Part shown: positions 20,924 to 32,627 of the stretch, one piece after another
How positions within the stretch are numbered: position 1 is the first letter of the stretch
Layout of the letters: every line of letters starts with the position of its first letter
Source: Diplocarpon mali
Lineage: Eukaryota; Ascomycota; Leotiomycetes; Helotiales; Drepanopezizaceae
Assembly (NCBI GenBank): GCA_024741835.1
Contig: JAENRP010000317.1
Location: 635-42,107 of the forward strand
Direction of reading: 5' to 3'
DNA length: 41,473 nucleotides
Made by a program: the position numbers and the translations under genes
The notes under the pieces: generated by a model
The model's input: only the letters and a program-made list of their open reading frames with translations
What the model was told of the DNA's origin: nothing
The model's database searches: none

Positions 20924-23900
20924 TCAACTCTTGATGGCAGTGGCCGGAGTGCCCTCGTTCACCGGGGCTGACCCGGACAGACCGTTACTCTTTGGTTCGG
21001 CCTTAACAATCTTGAGATACATGCCTTCCAAACTTTTCGGAGAGGCTGCGGTCCCGGGCCAGAAACCAGAGACGTATTCCCTGTGGATTTTTTAGCAAGA
21101 TTTACTCCAGCACGGGGGCCACATGCACTTACCAGAAGCTGTCGTTCAGATTCTTTCCCTCTTCCTCCTGAATCAGGTTCTGGACAAAATTGCCGATTAC
21201 AACCAATTCAGTCTTCATTATACTGGCACGTTCCTTTGATGAGCTAACGCGATCCTTCGTAGCGGATTGGACGTTTTTGAGACTTTCTCTGATGGGCTTG
21301 AATATTATTCGCATCATTGACAGATTCGAGTCTTGTTCGTGACCAGATTTCGAATGTCCGTTCTCGGACTTGCGAGGCTTCGAGTGACGTTCGTGATGGC
21401 GGCTGTCTTCTGCTGCACTGTGCTTTCTCTTGAGATCAGGCTTGGGGGTACTGGGATCCCCATGGCGGCGTGAGTCGATATCTCTATCTCTATCGCGGCT
21501 GTGGTAAGACTCGGACATACGGTGACCCTTTCTCGCCTGGGGGGCTGGTGAGGCAGAGACGGAGCCTCTGGTGTCCGACCGTCGATGACCATTGACGCGA
21601 TCTCCTTTCTTATTGTTTCGGTGATGATTTTCAACAGCGCGCTTGGCCGCTTGATTATCGGAATATTTGGCTTTCAAAACAGAAAGAAGATAGTCTGCCC
21701 GACGAACAAGATGCACAGCTCCGGGAGCCTTGGCGACCTTTTCATCGCCCTTATTTCGCTCTTCCTTCTTGTCGACACGGTGCTCTTCCAAAAAGAGCTT
21801 ATCCTTCAGGCCGAGATCTACATCGTCTCTGATTTGAACCCATGCCCCGTAACCATGCCTATGAATACCGACAAGTAACATGCCGTCTTCTCTGGCTCCC
21901 CACTCACAGGAATAATGAGCTGCTTTGGAAGCATCAGGTACGCGAAAGTTTCTGAAGTCAGAAGCAGCTGCGATGATCTCTTTTAGCATCATCATCTCGC
22001 CAGGACGCTCAATAACAGTCTCTGCATTAAGCCTTTTGACTCCAAGAAAGTCAAACAAGACCGCCTTTTTGTCTTTCTTGGTTAGCGGTTTGTTGGTTTC
22101 ACGTTCCATAGCTTCGATTCGGGCAGCGTCATCCTTGAGCCTGCGGTCGCTTTCGTCCGTGATAGCTTTGATGGTGGCGCGGAGAAGGTCGAGGTCGCGG
22201 CCTATGAGACGAGCATCCTTGACGAGCTCTTCCCTGCGTTCCTCGATGGATCCATAGCGAAGGAATGCACGAAAGAGGTTTCTAGCCTCTTTCTCATTCA
22301 ATTCCCTCTTGGGATCAGCACGGTTGGCCAGTGCCTCTCTCTTCTCATCAAGTTCGTCCTGTTTAGCCTGGTCGCGTTCTCTTTTCTTGGCAAGGCGCTG
22401 TTCTCGCTCAACCTCTGCAGTGTTCTTCTTGGTAGCCTTGCGAGGCGCATTTTCTTCGACGACTCTGGCAAGGTACTCCTCATGATTGCGCTTCTCTTCT
22501 TCGGCTTTGAGCTCCGCAAGCTGGTCTTTGGGGATGATGTCGTCCCATTCGAGATCAATTTTGACATCAGTGTACTCGAAGCTCTTCAAGAAGTCCTCGC
22601 CACCATCTGCCACCATCCCCTCGGGAACCTCGGTCTTGTGCTCCTCGGCATTTTCTAGTACTGAATCAATATCAAGTTCCTCGAGCTTCTTCTGGTTCCC
22701 AGACTGCTCAAACATCTTCTGTCCTCGGCGCTTGAGAATTCTTGATATGTCGTCGGACGATTTTGGGTCATCGATTTTGCCCGCTTTGACAGCCTTCTCC
22801 CGCAGTTCCTTTTTCTCCTTGTCGGTGACGCCCCTCTGAATAGTGATGAACTCGAGCATGAGCTTGTTACGCGCTCGCTCAAGAACCTCTTCCTCGACAG
22901 TCTCCTTTGAAACCAGTCTGTATATACTGACCGGCTTCTTTTGACCGATACGATGAGCACGAGCCATAGCCTGCAGATCAGCTTGCGGATTCCAATCAGA
23001 GTCGAAGATAATGACTGTATCAGCAGTCATTAAGTTGATCCCAAGACCACCTGCTCTGGTGGACAAAAGGAAACAGAAGTCATTGCTGCCATCGGCGTTG
23101 AAGTGATCGATAGCCATTCGGCGAGGTGCGGCTGCTATAGTACCATCGAGGCGTTGGAATTGGTAGCCGCGAAGTTGTAGGTAATCACCGAGAATGTCGA
23201 GCATTCTTACCATCTGGCTGAAGATGAGGACACGATGATTGTCTCTTTTCAACTTAGTCAAAAGTTGATCCAGAAGCATCATCTTCCCACTGCTTGCAAT
23301 CAAGCCTTTCAACTGATCCTCTCGCCGATCGCTTCCTTTCAGGATTTTTTCCTCGGCGTTGGGAAACATATATGGATGGTTGCTTGCCTTCTTCAGCTCC
23401 ATCATGATGTTGAGGAGAGACTGTTTTTGGCCTTTACCCCCTTCGTTTAGGGCGGCATAGTTCCTAGTGAGGATGTTCTTGTAGTACTCCAGCTGAACAT
23501 CAGAGAGCTCGACTCGAATGATCTTCTCACTCTTTGGAGGGAGGTCGTTCTCTACCTTTTGCTTGGTTCGGCGCAAAATGTATGGTTGAATCTTGTTGGT
23601 CAGCGCCGCAATTTTCTCTCCGGCAGCCTCTTCTGTCAAGTCCATGTCCTCCTCGATATCTAATTCACCTGGCATCAGAAAATCCATGAGAGCGGACAAC
23701 TCTCCCAGTGTGTTCTGGACCGGAGTACCAGTGATGAGCAGTCGGCTTGGAGCCTTGAAGTCAAGCAGTCTCTGGTAGAGTTGAGACTCTCTGTTCTTCA
23801 GGCGATGAGCTTCGTCAACGGCCATGAATTGCCACTTGATCTGAGATAGAATGGTCGCATCGGTAAGAATGTATTCGTACGATGTAAGGAGGACATTGAA

Positions 23901-25795
23901 TTTTGGTCTCTTAATATTGCCCTGAGAAAATAATTCGTACTCTCGTATGATACTGCGGGAAGATTCTTTCCCGTTGTAGACAACATAGTTGACATCGGGT
24001 GACCAATACTCAAAAGTGTCTGCCCATGCTGGGATAGTCGTCAAGGGTACGACCACGAGGAACGGCCCCTCCTGTTGTCTGTCATGCCGAAGCCAATTCA
24101 TGAATGACACGGTTTGAACGGTCTTTCCTAAGCCCATTTCATCCGCAAGAATAACGTTCTTGTTCTTGCACCAGTTATAAGCAAGAAAGTTGAGACCAGT
24201 AATTTGGAAGTCTCTGAGCTGGCCATTTTTGATATACGCTGGTTGCTCTCGAATCGGCACGTGTGGTCCACGGGTATTGGGATTTGATTCGTGCTTGTCT
24301 GATGTCAAGGAACGCGAGCTGCGATCCAAAAACGAGTCGATAGCGTCCTGGGCGATTTCGCTAATAAGAGATGAGACCTCCCAAGTGCTCGAGTCGTAGT
24401 AAAGTCCTTTCCACTTGACAAAGTATTCGGTTTCTTCGTCGCCACTTCGAGTGCCAATTACACGTTCAACCTTGGTATAGTCCAGGAGAGCATCAGAATC
24501 GCGTTCTCGATCTAGCAGCCACTTCTCCTTTTCTTCCGGAGGTATATCGGTCCCACGAGCTATGTATATGTCCTCCAGAACGATTTTTCGGTAGTAGTTC
24601 TCGAGTCGGCGGAATCCACGCATACCCGTCAACGATGTAGTGGTTTCCCAGGTTGCATGGTAGTGAGATTTGCCCTGCCACTTAATGAAGTACTCGAAAT
24701 CGTCGCGACCAAGGTCTTCATTGCTCATGTCTTGGTCTTCTTTAAGCTTGTGCTTGAGAACAACGTCAATATATGGCGAGTTATCCTCAGTTTCACCAAC
24801 CCAATGATTTGGTGTCATCATTTCGGATTCATCCTCAAAATCGGCTTCGCTTTCTTGGTAGGTACCCGCAGTAACTTGAGCAGCTCTGCGGCTATTCCAT
24901 CTCTTTTCCTGGTAGACTGGTGCGAGGTTGCCGGATTCGACTTGTCGACGACGATTCTTCTTCGTCGATGTGCGTGCCCGCGCGCCTCCATATGCATCAG
25001 AGTCAGACTCGGAAACCGAAGCTGAGCGCAGAAGTGGCGTATCTCGTTTCGATGCTAGAAAACCAAGTCAGATACTGGCGACGGCGAGGGTGTAATGAGG
25101 GTGGTATACATGGCTGTGACCGGTCTTGTTTTCTACGCTTGGTCCGATGAGCTGGGACAACGTCTGAGTCGGAGTCACCATTGTTATCTTCATCATCTGA
25201 CTCAATCTATAATGTATCAGCATAACCGCTATATATAGTCTTCATCATGGAAGGAAGCAAGGCGACCTACAATCGGGCGTTGTTGAACGGGACGACCCTG
25301 GCAGCAAATTTAGTTGATACTCTGCGAGCAACAGTCTTCAAGGCCACCTACACTTCTTCGCAAACCGTATAGTTCTGGATTGGCCAGCATATGCTCGTCC
25401 TCAACTCCTAGCTTCCTCTTAGCAGGGCGACGTGACTCGGTCGAGGTCGAACGATCCTCTCGTGCTGGATTTGCTGGCGCTTCGGGCAAGCTGTCCTCCA
25501 TATCGTAATCAGCATCTTCGGATTCATCATGAGCTTCTGCTGCGGAGGACTCGGAAGCTTCGGTGTCTTGAACCCCAGATTCGGAGTGGTGATTTGAGGA
25601 GGTCGCCGGTGAGGGTTCGTCGACTATGGGGTTGGCGACGTCAGAGAGGTCGGACTCGCTATCGTACGGCGCGTCGTCATTTGTAAGAGTGGCAAGATCC
25701 ATCGGAATACTATGTCCATGGGACAGTGACAACGCGTGTGTCTGATCAAGTAGGGTCGCTGTCGGTGGTGGGGCTGAGGATGATGGAGTTAGCAT
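20924..25795 (-). CDS. CHD1: Chromodomain-helicase chromatin remodeller CHD1
   Basis: Five exons, in gene order 25795-25352, 25297-25271, 25206-25110, 25054-21133 and 21080-20924, give 1548 residues. The N-terminus is acidic and Ser-rich. Tandem chromodomains lie at about residues 280-350 and 380-440 (FIKWQGKSHYHATWE; YFVKWKGLYYDSSTWE), which in CHD1 proteins bind or gate on histone H3 tails. The SNF2 ATPase follows: motif I ADEMGLGKT with its Lys near 500, motif II DEAH at about 603-606, and the helicase C half with a RAGGLGIN motif near 785. A SANT/SLIDE-type DNA-binding region (AHYSCEWGAREDGMLL) precedes a Lys/Arg/Ser-rich linker. The C-terminal CHCT (DUF4208) domain is completed by the last exon (FWEYVSGFWP). 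The family spaces nucleosomes during transcription elongation. All key motifs are present. Exon 2 is only 27 nt. The gene is divergent from RLI1. Confidence 0.95.
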
Positions 25796-26686
25796 TTGAC
25801 AAAGAAAAGTGCGTAGTTTTGCTATGACGGCAAGATGCCAAAAAATGCGAGACCGGCCAGAGCAGAGTTCTGCGATTCAGGGGACGTATCAAGCAGAAAA
25901 ATGAAGTTCTCCGAGCTTGTCTGAATGTCGCCGGCGCATGTCTAAGGAGTTAGGGATAGGTTTGATACAGGGCTGATGGTGAAATCCGATCGATTGAGAG
26001 TGAGGAAGAATGTGCGAGCCCACAAGAGTGACGCAAATCATCGCCAGAATCTGACAGGTCAAGTTTATATCGTAGAAGAGCTCGTACCGCGTTCCGAGTT
26101 CATACCTTCAGAAAGGAGAAGCTGGTATAGCTGCTCTCAGGAAAGGCAGATGGACAGTAACAGCCCAGCCTTGAAGGGCACATCGCCCTGGACGGTCGCA
26201 ATGACGGATGAGAAATTACTTACCAGCCATGGTTATCTGCCCCCCCAGTAGGCAGATATGTTAAGTCTAGACGAGTAAGACAAGTAATAGGAAAGATGCT
26301 GGCAATGGCTGTCAATTATTCCGATGTCAGGATCTCGAGAAGTGAGCAGTGCACTGGACAAGGCGGTAGCGGAAGTTCAAGCAGCGACCGGAGGGATTAC
26401 GGTACAACCACCTCGCTTGCGCTAGCGGGCCAATGACGAGCCACCTATTGCGGGTGGTAATTGAAGCCCCAGAAATACCAGAGGGGAAGTTTTTGCCAGA
26501 AATCTTTTCTTTTAACAGCACGCCAGCACAAAGCAAAGACTCCTGTTCGTGAGAACTAGCAAAAACCTGCGCTGTGCCGTCAGAAGACACACACTCAAGC
26601 ACTGGCTTCGCCCCGCAGATTTTTTCCCAGTCCAGAAAAGCATCCACAAAGCCTGCAGTGGAGCGCAAGAGCGCCTATTTAGCAAT
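25796..26686. promoter_or_regulatory. Divergent promoter region CHD1 / RLI1
   Basis: These 891 bp lie between the two start codons and must contain both promoters and 5' UTRs. I saw no convincing TATA box or other named element, and the frames inside it (up to about 110 codons) resemble no family. Confidence 0.6.
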
Positions 26687-28911
26687 ATGTCGGACAAGCT
26701 AACTCGGTATGTTGCTCCTTAAAACGCCTTCTTCTACAATCTCGTTCCTAGCAGGACTGTATACTGACAATGAGTCTACTACAGAATTGCTATCATCAGC
26801 ACTGACAAGGTGCGAAACCACCCGAGCCCTGCCTTACCCCACCATAACCCCGCTACAAGCCAGATACTATGCTAATACTTTCGTCTTGCAGTGTAAGCCA
26901 AAGGTATTCCCTCAATATGATCGGAGCCCCGTCGACATATATGCTGAAGGTCAATATAGAAATGCAGACAAGAATGCAAGAAGTCTTGCCCTGTTGTGCG
27001 AAGTGGACGCCTTTGCATCGAGGTCACCCCTGAGTCCAAGATTGCCTTCATTTCCGAGAGTCTTTGTATCGGTTGTGGTATCTGTCCTAAAAAGTGCCCA
27101 TTTGGTGCTATCAACATCATCAATCTGCCAACCAATCTTGAGTCCCAGATCACTCATCGATACTCGGCGAACAGCTTTAAGCTTCATCGATTGCCCACAC
27201 CACGGCCGGGACAGGTTTTGGGGCTGGTTGGCTCCAACGGTATCGGAAAAAGCACAGCCCTCAAGATTTTGAGTGGGAAATTGAAGCCCAACTTGGGAAG
27301 ATATGATAACCCTCCAGATTGGCAAGATGTGATTAAACACTTCCGAGGTTCTGAACTTCAAAGTACGTTAGACGCTATTTCTCACACCACGGCAACATAC
27401 TAATTGTAATAGATTATTTCACAAAGATCCTCGAAGACGATCTCAAGGCTATTGTAAAGCCACAGTATGTTGACCGCATTCCTAAAGCGGTTCGAGGCGC
27501 CGACAAGACTGTCCGAACATTAATCGAGGCAAATGCTACGTTGGATAACCTTCAAGGAGTGTTGGACGTCCTCGAATTGAACCATATCATGGACCGTGAT
27601 ATCAACCTCCTTTCCGGAGGAGAACTACAAAGATTCGCTATCGGGACTGTTTGTGTGCAACAAGCCGATGTGTTGGTTCTGGTCTTCTCACGAAGTACGA
27701 AAATGCTGACCACTTGATAGCTACATGTTCGACGAGCCTTCCTCTTACCTTGACGTCAAGCAACGCTTGAGTGCTGCCAAGATCATACGATCGCTTCTCC
27801 GACCAGATGACTACGTTATCTGCGTTGAGCACGATCTTTCTGTTCTCGACTACCTCTCTGATTTCATTTGCGTTCTTTACGGCAAACCTGCCGTGTACGG
27901 TGTTGTCACACTTCCAGCGTCCGTCCGTGAAGGAATCAATATTTTTCTCGATGGCAACATTCCAACAGAAAATTTGCGCTTCAGAGAAGAATCATTGACC
28001 TTCCGCATCGCAGAAGCTGCTGATGAGTTCATGGCGGATCGGTCACGTGCATTCAACTATCCATCGATGGAGAAGACTCTCGGTGGATTTCACCTTCAAA
28101 TTCAGAAGGGCGATTTCACAGATTCCGAAATCATTGTCATGATGGGCGAGAATGGAACCGGCAAAACCACTTTCTGTAAGCTGCTAGCTGGTGCCATTCA
28201 GCCAGACGGCAACCAAAAGGTACCAGGCATGAAGGTCAGCATGAAACCCCAGAAGATCACACCTAAGTTCGAGGGTACTGTCCGACAACTCTTCTTCAAA
28301 AAGATAAAGACCGCATTCCTCTTGCCTCAATTCCAGACCGATGTTGTCAAGCCATTGAAACTTGACGAATTCATTGATCAGGAAGTCAAGACTCTCTCTG
28401 GAGGAGAATTGCAACGTGTGGCTATTGTCCTCGCTCTTGGACTGCCAGCAGACATCTACCTCATCGATGAACCATCCGCCTACCTCGACTCCGAACAACG
28501 TATCATTGCCGCCCGTGTCATCAAGCGTTTCATCATGCACTCTAAGAAGACTGCTTTCGTCGTGGAGCACGATTTCATTATGGCAACATACCTTGCTGAC
28601 CGAGTCATTGTCTTTGACGGTGCGCCAGGTATCAATGCAAAGGCACATACTCCAGAGTCGCTGCTGACAGGCTGTAACACGTTCTTGAAGAATCTTGATG
28701 TTACCTTTCGACGTGACCCAACCAACTTCAGACCTCGTATAAACAAGCCCAACTCTCAATTAGATCAAGAGCAAAAGATGAGTGGCAATTACGTATGTTT
28801 CTCAATAGTTGTCTTTTCGTTGTTGTTCTCTTTTTGACTGATTGGTACGTCTAGTTCTTCTTGGAAGACAACGAATCCTCCTCGAAAGAGCATGCTACGA
28901 AGTCTAGTTGA
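26687..28911 (+). CDS. RLI1: ABCE1/Rli1 iron-sulfur ribosome-recycling ATPase
   Basis: Seven exons: 26687-26706, 26785-26809, 26892-26903, 26960-27362, 27413-27671, 27721-28792 and 28855-28911, for 615 residues (yeast Rli1 has 608). The N-terminus MSDKLTRIAI is family-typical. Cysteines of the two [4Fe-4S] clusters are present from C16 to C38 and in [11 protein letters not shown] (C55-C65). Nucleotide domain 1 has a Walker A Lys at 116 (GSNGIGKST), [12 protein letters not shown] and FDEPSSYLD. Domain 2 has a Walker A Lys near 388 (GENGTGKTT), [11 protein letters not shown] and IDEPSAYLD. Rli1/ABCE1 splits ribosomes after termination and also acts in initiation and ribosome export. Both signatures and both catalytic Glu residues are intact. 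Introns interrupt the 5' end densely; exon 3 is only 12 nt. The gene is convergent with PRP40. Confidence 0.96.
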
Positions 28912-29526
28912 AGGGAGCAACCCTAACGAAAACATTCCTACCATAAATGATTCATTACTAGGCGCCAAGGGAATTAGGGTATCACACGGGAAAGGGACGG
29001 TAGGCAAGGACTTCTAGATGAGGAAACGGCCTCTTGAAGATGAAGAACCCGGTGGCCAATGACGGCTACGGGAGTTGAGACCCCTGTCGCCCTCTGCTCC
29101 TATCGCTGGCTGCTGCTGCCCATTCATCTGTACATGGTAGCACTGGTAGCACGTCACGGTAGCTTGAGGGGGGGTAACGGTCAAGTAGGCATAGCCGTCA
29201 GATATATTGATAAGACATTCGTGGTCGCGCAAAAATTTGTCGCCACCTAAATGAAGGGCTACACTTTCGATGGAGGAGATTCTTTCTACATTGAGAGCTT
29301 GACGCTGGGAGAGTATCCAAGGTTATTTGACTCGTTAGTAGAGACAGATACACACCGAGAAAAGTCGTTATCTTGAAATCGTTCGCCAATCCTTCTAGCC
29401 GTGTCTTTGTGATGGGAAACTATCAACTACCCTGCCTGCCAAAGTCATCATGCATCGCAAGTTTTGGTGTGGTCGCTATACATACAGACTAATGCGAGGC
29501 CTTTAGCTGACCACTTCATACCTCTC
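28912..29526. other. Convergent intergenic region with an unexplained minus-strand open frame
   Basis: This separates the stops of RLI1 (+) and PRP40 (-). On the minus strand, 29304-29014 is open for 97 codons and is preceded by good intron signals (a CTAAC branch site and CCCAG acceptor before 29304). A complete gene could not be assembled because the preceding phases do not agree. It may be a small gene, or a spliced 3' UTR of PRP40. Confidence 0.35.
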
Positions 29527-32294
29527 TCATTCCTCCTCAATTTCTCCCTCCTCACTGCCGGAATGAACTGCTGGATCCTCTTTCGCAGGAATGGGAGCAG
29601 GGGGTGTCCTAGTCCTATGACGCCTGTCACGTGGAGGGATAGGGGAACGCTCACGCGGTGTAATATCTCTCCTCGATCTCTGTTCCGTGTTAGATTATGT
29701 TCTCAAAATAGTATAGCTTCAAAAGCCAACTGCTCATGTAGGTTGGCCAATTTGCCATCAAAAAGACATTGTAGAAATCATAGCAAGCTAGGGTATTGTC
29801 ACCCAGGGACAAGCTATACCAGCTAATCCATGACAACCCTTCCCTCGATGAATTATTTTGGCTGGGATTATGATAAATGCGACGAACCTTTACTAGCCGG
29901 GTGCTGTCGGCACTCTCCACGTCACTGTCAGCCCTGCGTCGACGATTTCCGATGGGTCTCTCATCGCCATAAGGTAACTCATCGATGCTTCCTCTAGGAT
30001 CTCCTCTTTTGCGATAGAGCTTTTCCCGCTCGCTCTCCCTATCTCTCCTCTCTCGATCGTAATGACTTGATGCCTCCTCTCGGCGGCTGCGATGAGGCCG
30101 ATCGAGATCACGATCATAATCGCGGTCACGACCACGTTCCCGTTCTCGATCTCCGCGATCGCGGCGTCCAGGAGATAGCAGGGTGTCTGCAACGTTGGCT
30201 TTTCGGTAGTTCTTCTCTCGATCGGCAATGGCCTTACGTCTGTCGGCCTCATATGCGTCGGGCTCTGGACTGCGGCTTCTTCTCCGATGTAATCTCTCAC
30301 CTCTGTCGCGATCACGATCACGATGTACTGGCCTATCCATGGACATTCTGTCACGACGCTTGGCGCGGTCCTTCTCTGCGTCCTCTTCCTTCTCCTTAAT
30401 GCGCCGAATAACTTTATCAAATGCAGATTGCCGAAGCTCGTCAGTCGGGAGAGCAAGATACTCATCTGATCTTTCAATGCGTGGCCGAATTTTCTCAAAA
30501 CTGTCGTCAACACGGATAGGAGGTTCAAGGTGCTTGATCAATGATCTGAGAGAGTCGACTGCACGGCGTTGCTGACGCTCAAGCTGGGCACTATCTGCTT
30601 CATTGCGGCGTGATACCTTCTCGTAAAGCTGTGAAGTATTAGACACATCGAGATCGATCATTATAAGTGGACTTACTCGCTCAAAGATTAATGCCATTCC
30701 ATCTCGATCAACGTTAGCAGTTCGTCGATCAGTCTGCATCCAGGCAAGGAACTCCTCCAAGGTGGTCCTCGCTGAGATTTCAAACCGTTTATCCTACTCG
30801 ATATCAGTTTCTCCTCTTGTACTGAATTGAGTTGAAAACAACTTACATCTAGAACATCCAAAACATCATTCCGCGTGCTTCGCAAGGCACGTTCTTCTTC
30901 TTCAACCATGTCCCAGAATAAGTCGAGTGGGGTCGATCCTGACTGGCCGAGCATTGCTTGATATCGAGCATCCTTCGAAATCAGGGGGTAAATCTTACTC
31001 CACTTCGATCCTGCTTTGATCTTGTCACTCTTCTTGAGTTCATGTAGCAGGCTCATGAAGCGATCTCGATTTTGGCGTTCTCTTCTAGACTTCAGGTTCT
31101 TTTCCTGTTGACGCGCATCATTGAAGGTCTTCTCAAGAGACTTAATATGATTTTCGAAAGCAGTCAACAAATCAGATTTGGTGAGGGACTTGAATTTCTG
31201 ATCTCCTGAGAATCGTGCATTAGACTGGATGATACCTTGTGCCTCTGACCACCTAGTGTACGGTTCCAGATCAAGATCCTTGAGGATCTCCGAGAGCTCT
31301 TCTATTGCTTCCCTCCGGGTGCTTTCTTCCCGTTCGGCATTTGCCTTCTTGAGTTCGATGATGTAATCCTCGAATAATTGGCGCCGTTCGTCGTCGTCTT
31401 TGGAGGAACGGAAAATGGTCTCCCCCTCGATGATCGGTCGGGCTGTCTTCCAGCGTGTGTAGTGCTTGATCTCTGGATGACTTCTCAGCATGATGGCGAA
31501 ATCTTTGCGGAGCTTCTCGATCCTCTCCTTTGCGCGATCCTTCTCTTGGGCCCGCACTTCAACGGCATACTTCTCAAATGCAGCCTTTCGGTCTTTGGGG
31601 TCCTTTAAAGAGCGGTACTGAGGATCTTTGATGATAGATCGCATCGTTTGCTCCCACGTCCAGTTAGGATCGACATTTTGGCGGCGCAAAAGTTTGAGAA
31701 AGGCCGATTCTGCTTCGTCAAATGTTGAATAGTCAGGGTCAGTATTGGCAGGTACAAAGGCTTGAGGGCGGCTCCCGTTAGCATCATTTCCATATGCGAC
31801 CTGACGTGTCTCCCCGAGAGGATCTCTGTCTTTTGGGTTGTCAATATGGGCAGCAGAGAAACCACCTCCAGCAACAAAAGTAGGCGCTGAACTGCGGAAT
31901 GTTAGCGACGTGGTATCTAGAGCTCGTACGGCGTGCCTACGTGGCAACTGGGATTGAGGTCGCTGCTTCCTTGGACAGAGCATCTTTGTAAGCATCGGGC
32001 ATCTCCCATGAACTCTGCTTCGTCTCCGTATTGTACCAGTACTTCCGTCCCCCCTCTGCCGTATACTCCTTCCATGGCTGGTTTGCAAGAGCGCGCTGAA
32101 GATATAAATCAATGCAGATCCGCGCGCCAAAATTCAGGATCTCTTACCTCTGCAGGTGTCATCAGGTCTTCTGGTTTGGTCCATTGCGTGGCTTTTGTGA
32201 TTGTATTGTAATAATATACGCGACCATCGGCATTTCTCGCTTCAGACCATAATGGTGGCGCGGCGTGGCCATTAATGCCGTTTGTAGTGTTCAT
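29527..32294 (-). CDS. PRP40: Pre-mRNA-processing factor Prp40 (WW and FF domains)
   Basis: Six exons, in gene order 32294-32148, 32095-31941, 31891-30847, 30793-30677, 30628-29888 and 29679-29527, give 785 residues. Two WW domains come first: about residues 14-43 (WSEARNADGRVYYYNTITKA) and 57-83 (WKEYTAEGGRKYWYN). A chain of FF domains follows from about residue 158 (LLRRQNVDPNWTWEQTM), helical and highly charged, to about residue 530. The C-terminus is an Arg/Asp/Ser-rich tail ending SGSEEGEIEEE. Prp40 is a U1 snRNP component; its WW domains bind proline-rich partners such as branch-point factors and its FF domains bridge to U2-side and Pol II CTD factors. The RD/RS tail resembles animal PRPF40 more than yeast Prp40. 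The last intron (208 nt, weak GTTCGT donor, CTAAC branch site) is the least certain. It shares a short promoter region with TRS65. Confidence 0.92.
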
Positions 32295-32627
32295 GGCGAC
32301 AGTCGTTGAAGTTTTCTGAGCCTGTCGAGGTTTCGTGGTGTTGCTGTGCAGCGTACCGCTGTTAGCAAATAATGAAGTTTGGAAGCAGGGGTCGGCTAGC
32401 GCGACCTGGCCCGAGCTTTATAGCTGGAAGTGTTCGCTTCAAGAAGCATTGAATTTCAGACATATGCTATTGTTCATTGTGTTCCGAATTTCGCGCGGAC
32501 AGGAGATGTGCAGGAATCCGAGAGCGCGATTCTCTTCCTGCTCTAATTTCACAAACCTCTCCACGTCGCCCAGATGCTACCCATTTCTCGCATGTAACCT
32601 GCCCACTCCCCCGTCCTAAAAAAGATC
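32295..32627. promoter_or_regulatory. Bidirectional promoter PRP40 / TRS65
   Basis: Only 333 bp separate the two start codons, so the promoters and 5' UTRs of both genes must share this space. It has mixed composition with no obvious TATA box. No additional gene is seen. Confidence 0.7.

Noticed and set aside
29690..29887. PRP40 C-terminal extension with hydrophobic tail
   Set aside because: It is the read-through of an intron; splicing restores the acidic end typical of the family, and CTAAC plus ACAG support the acceptor.
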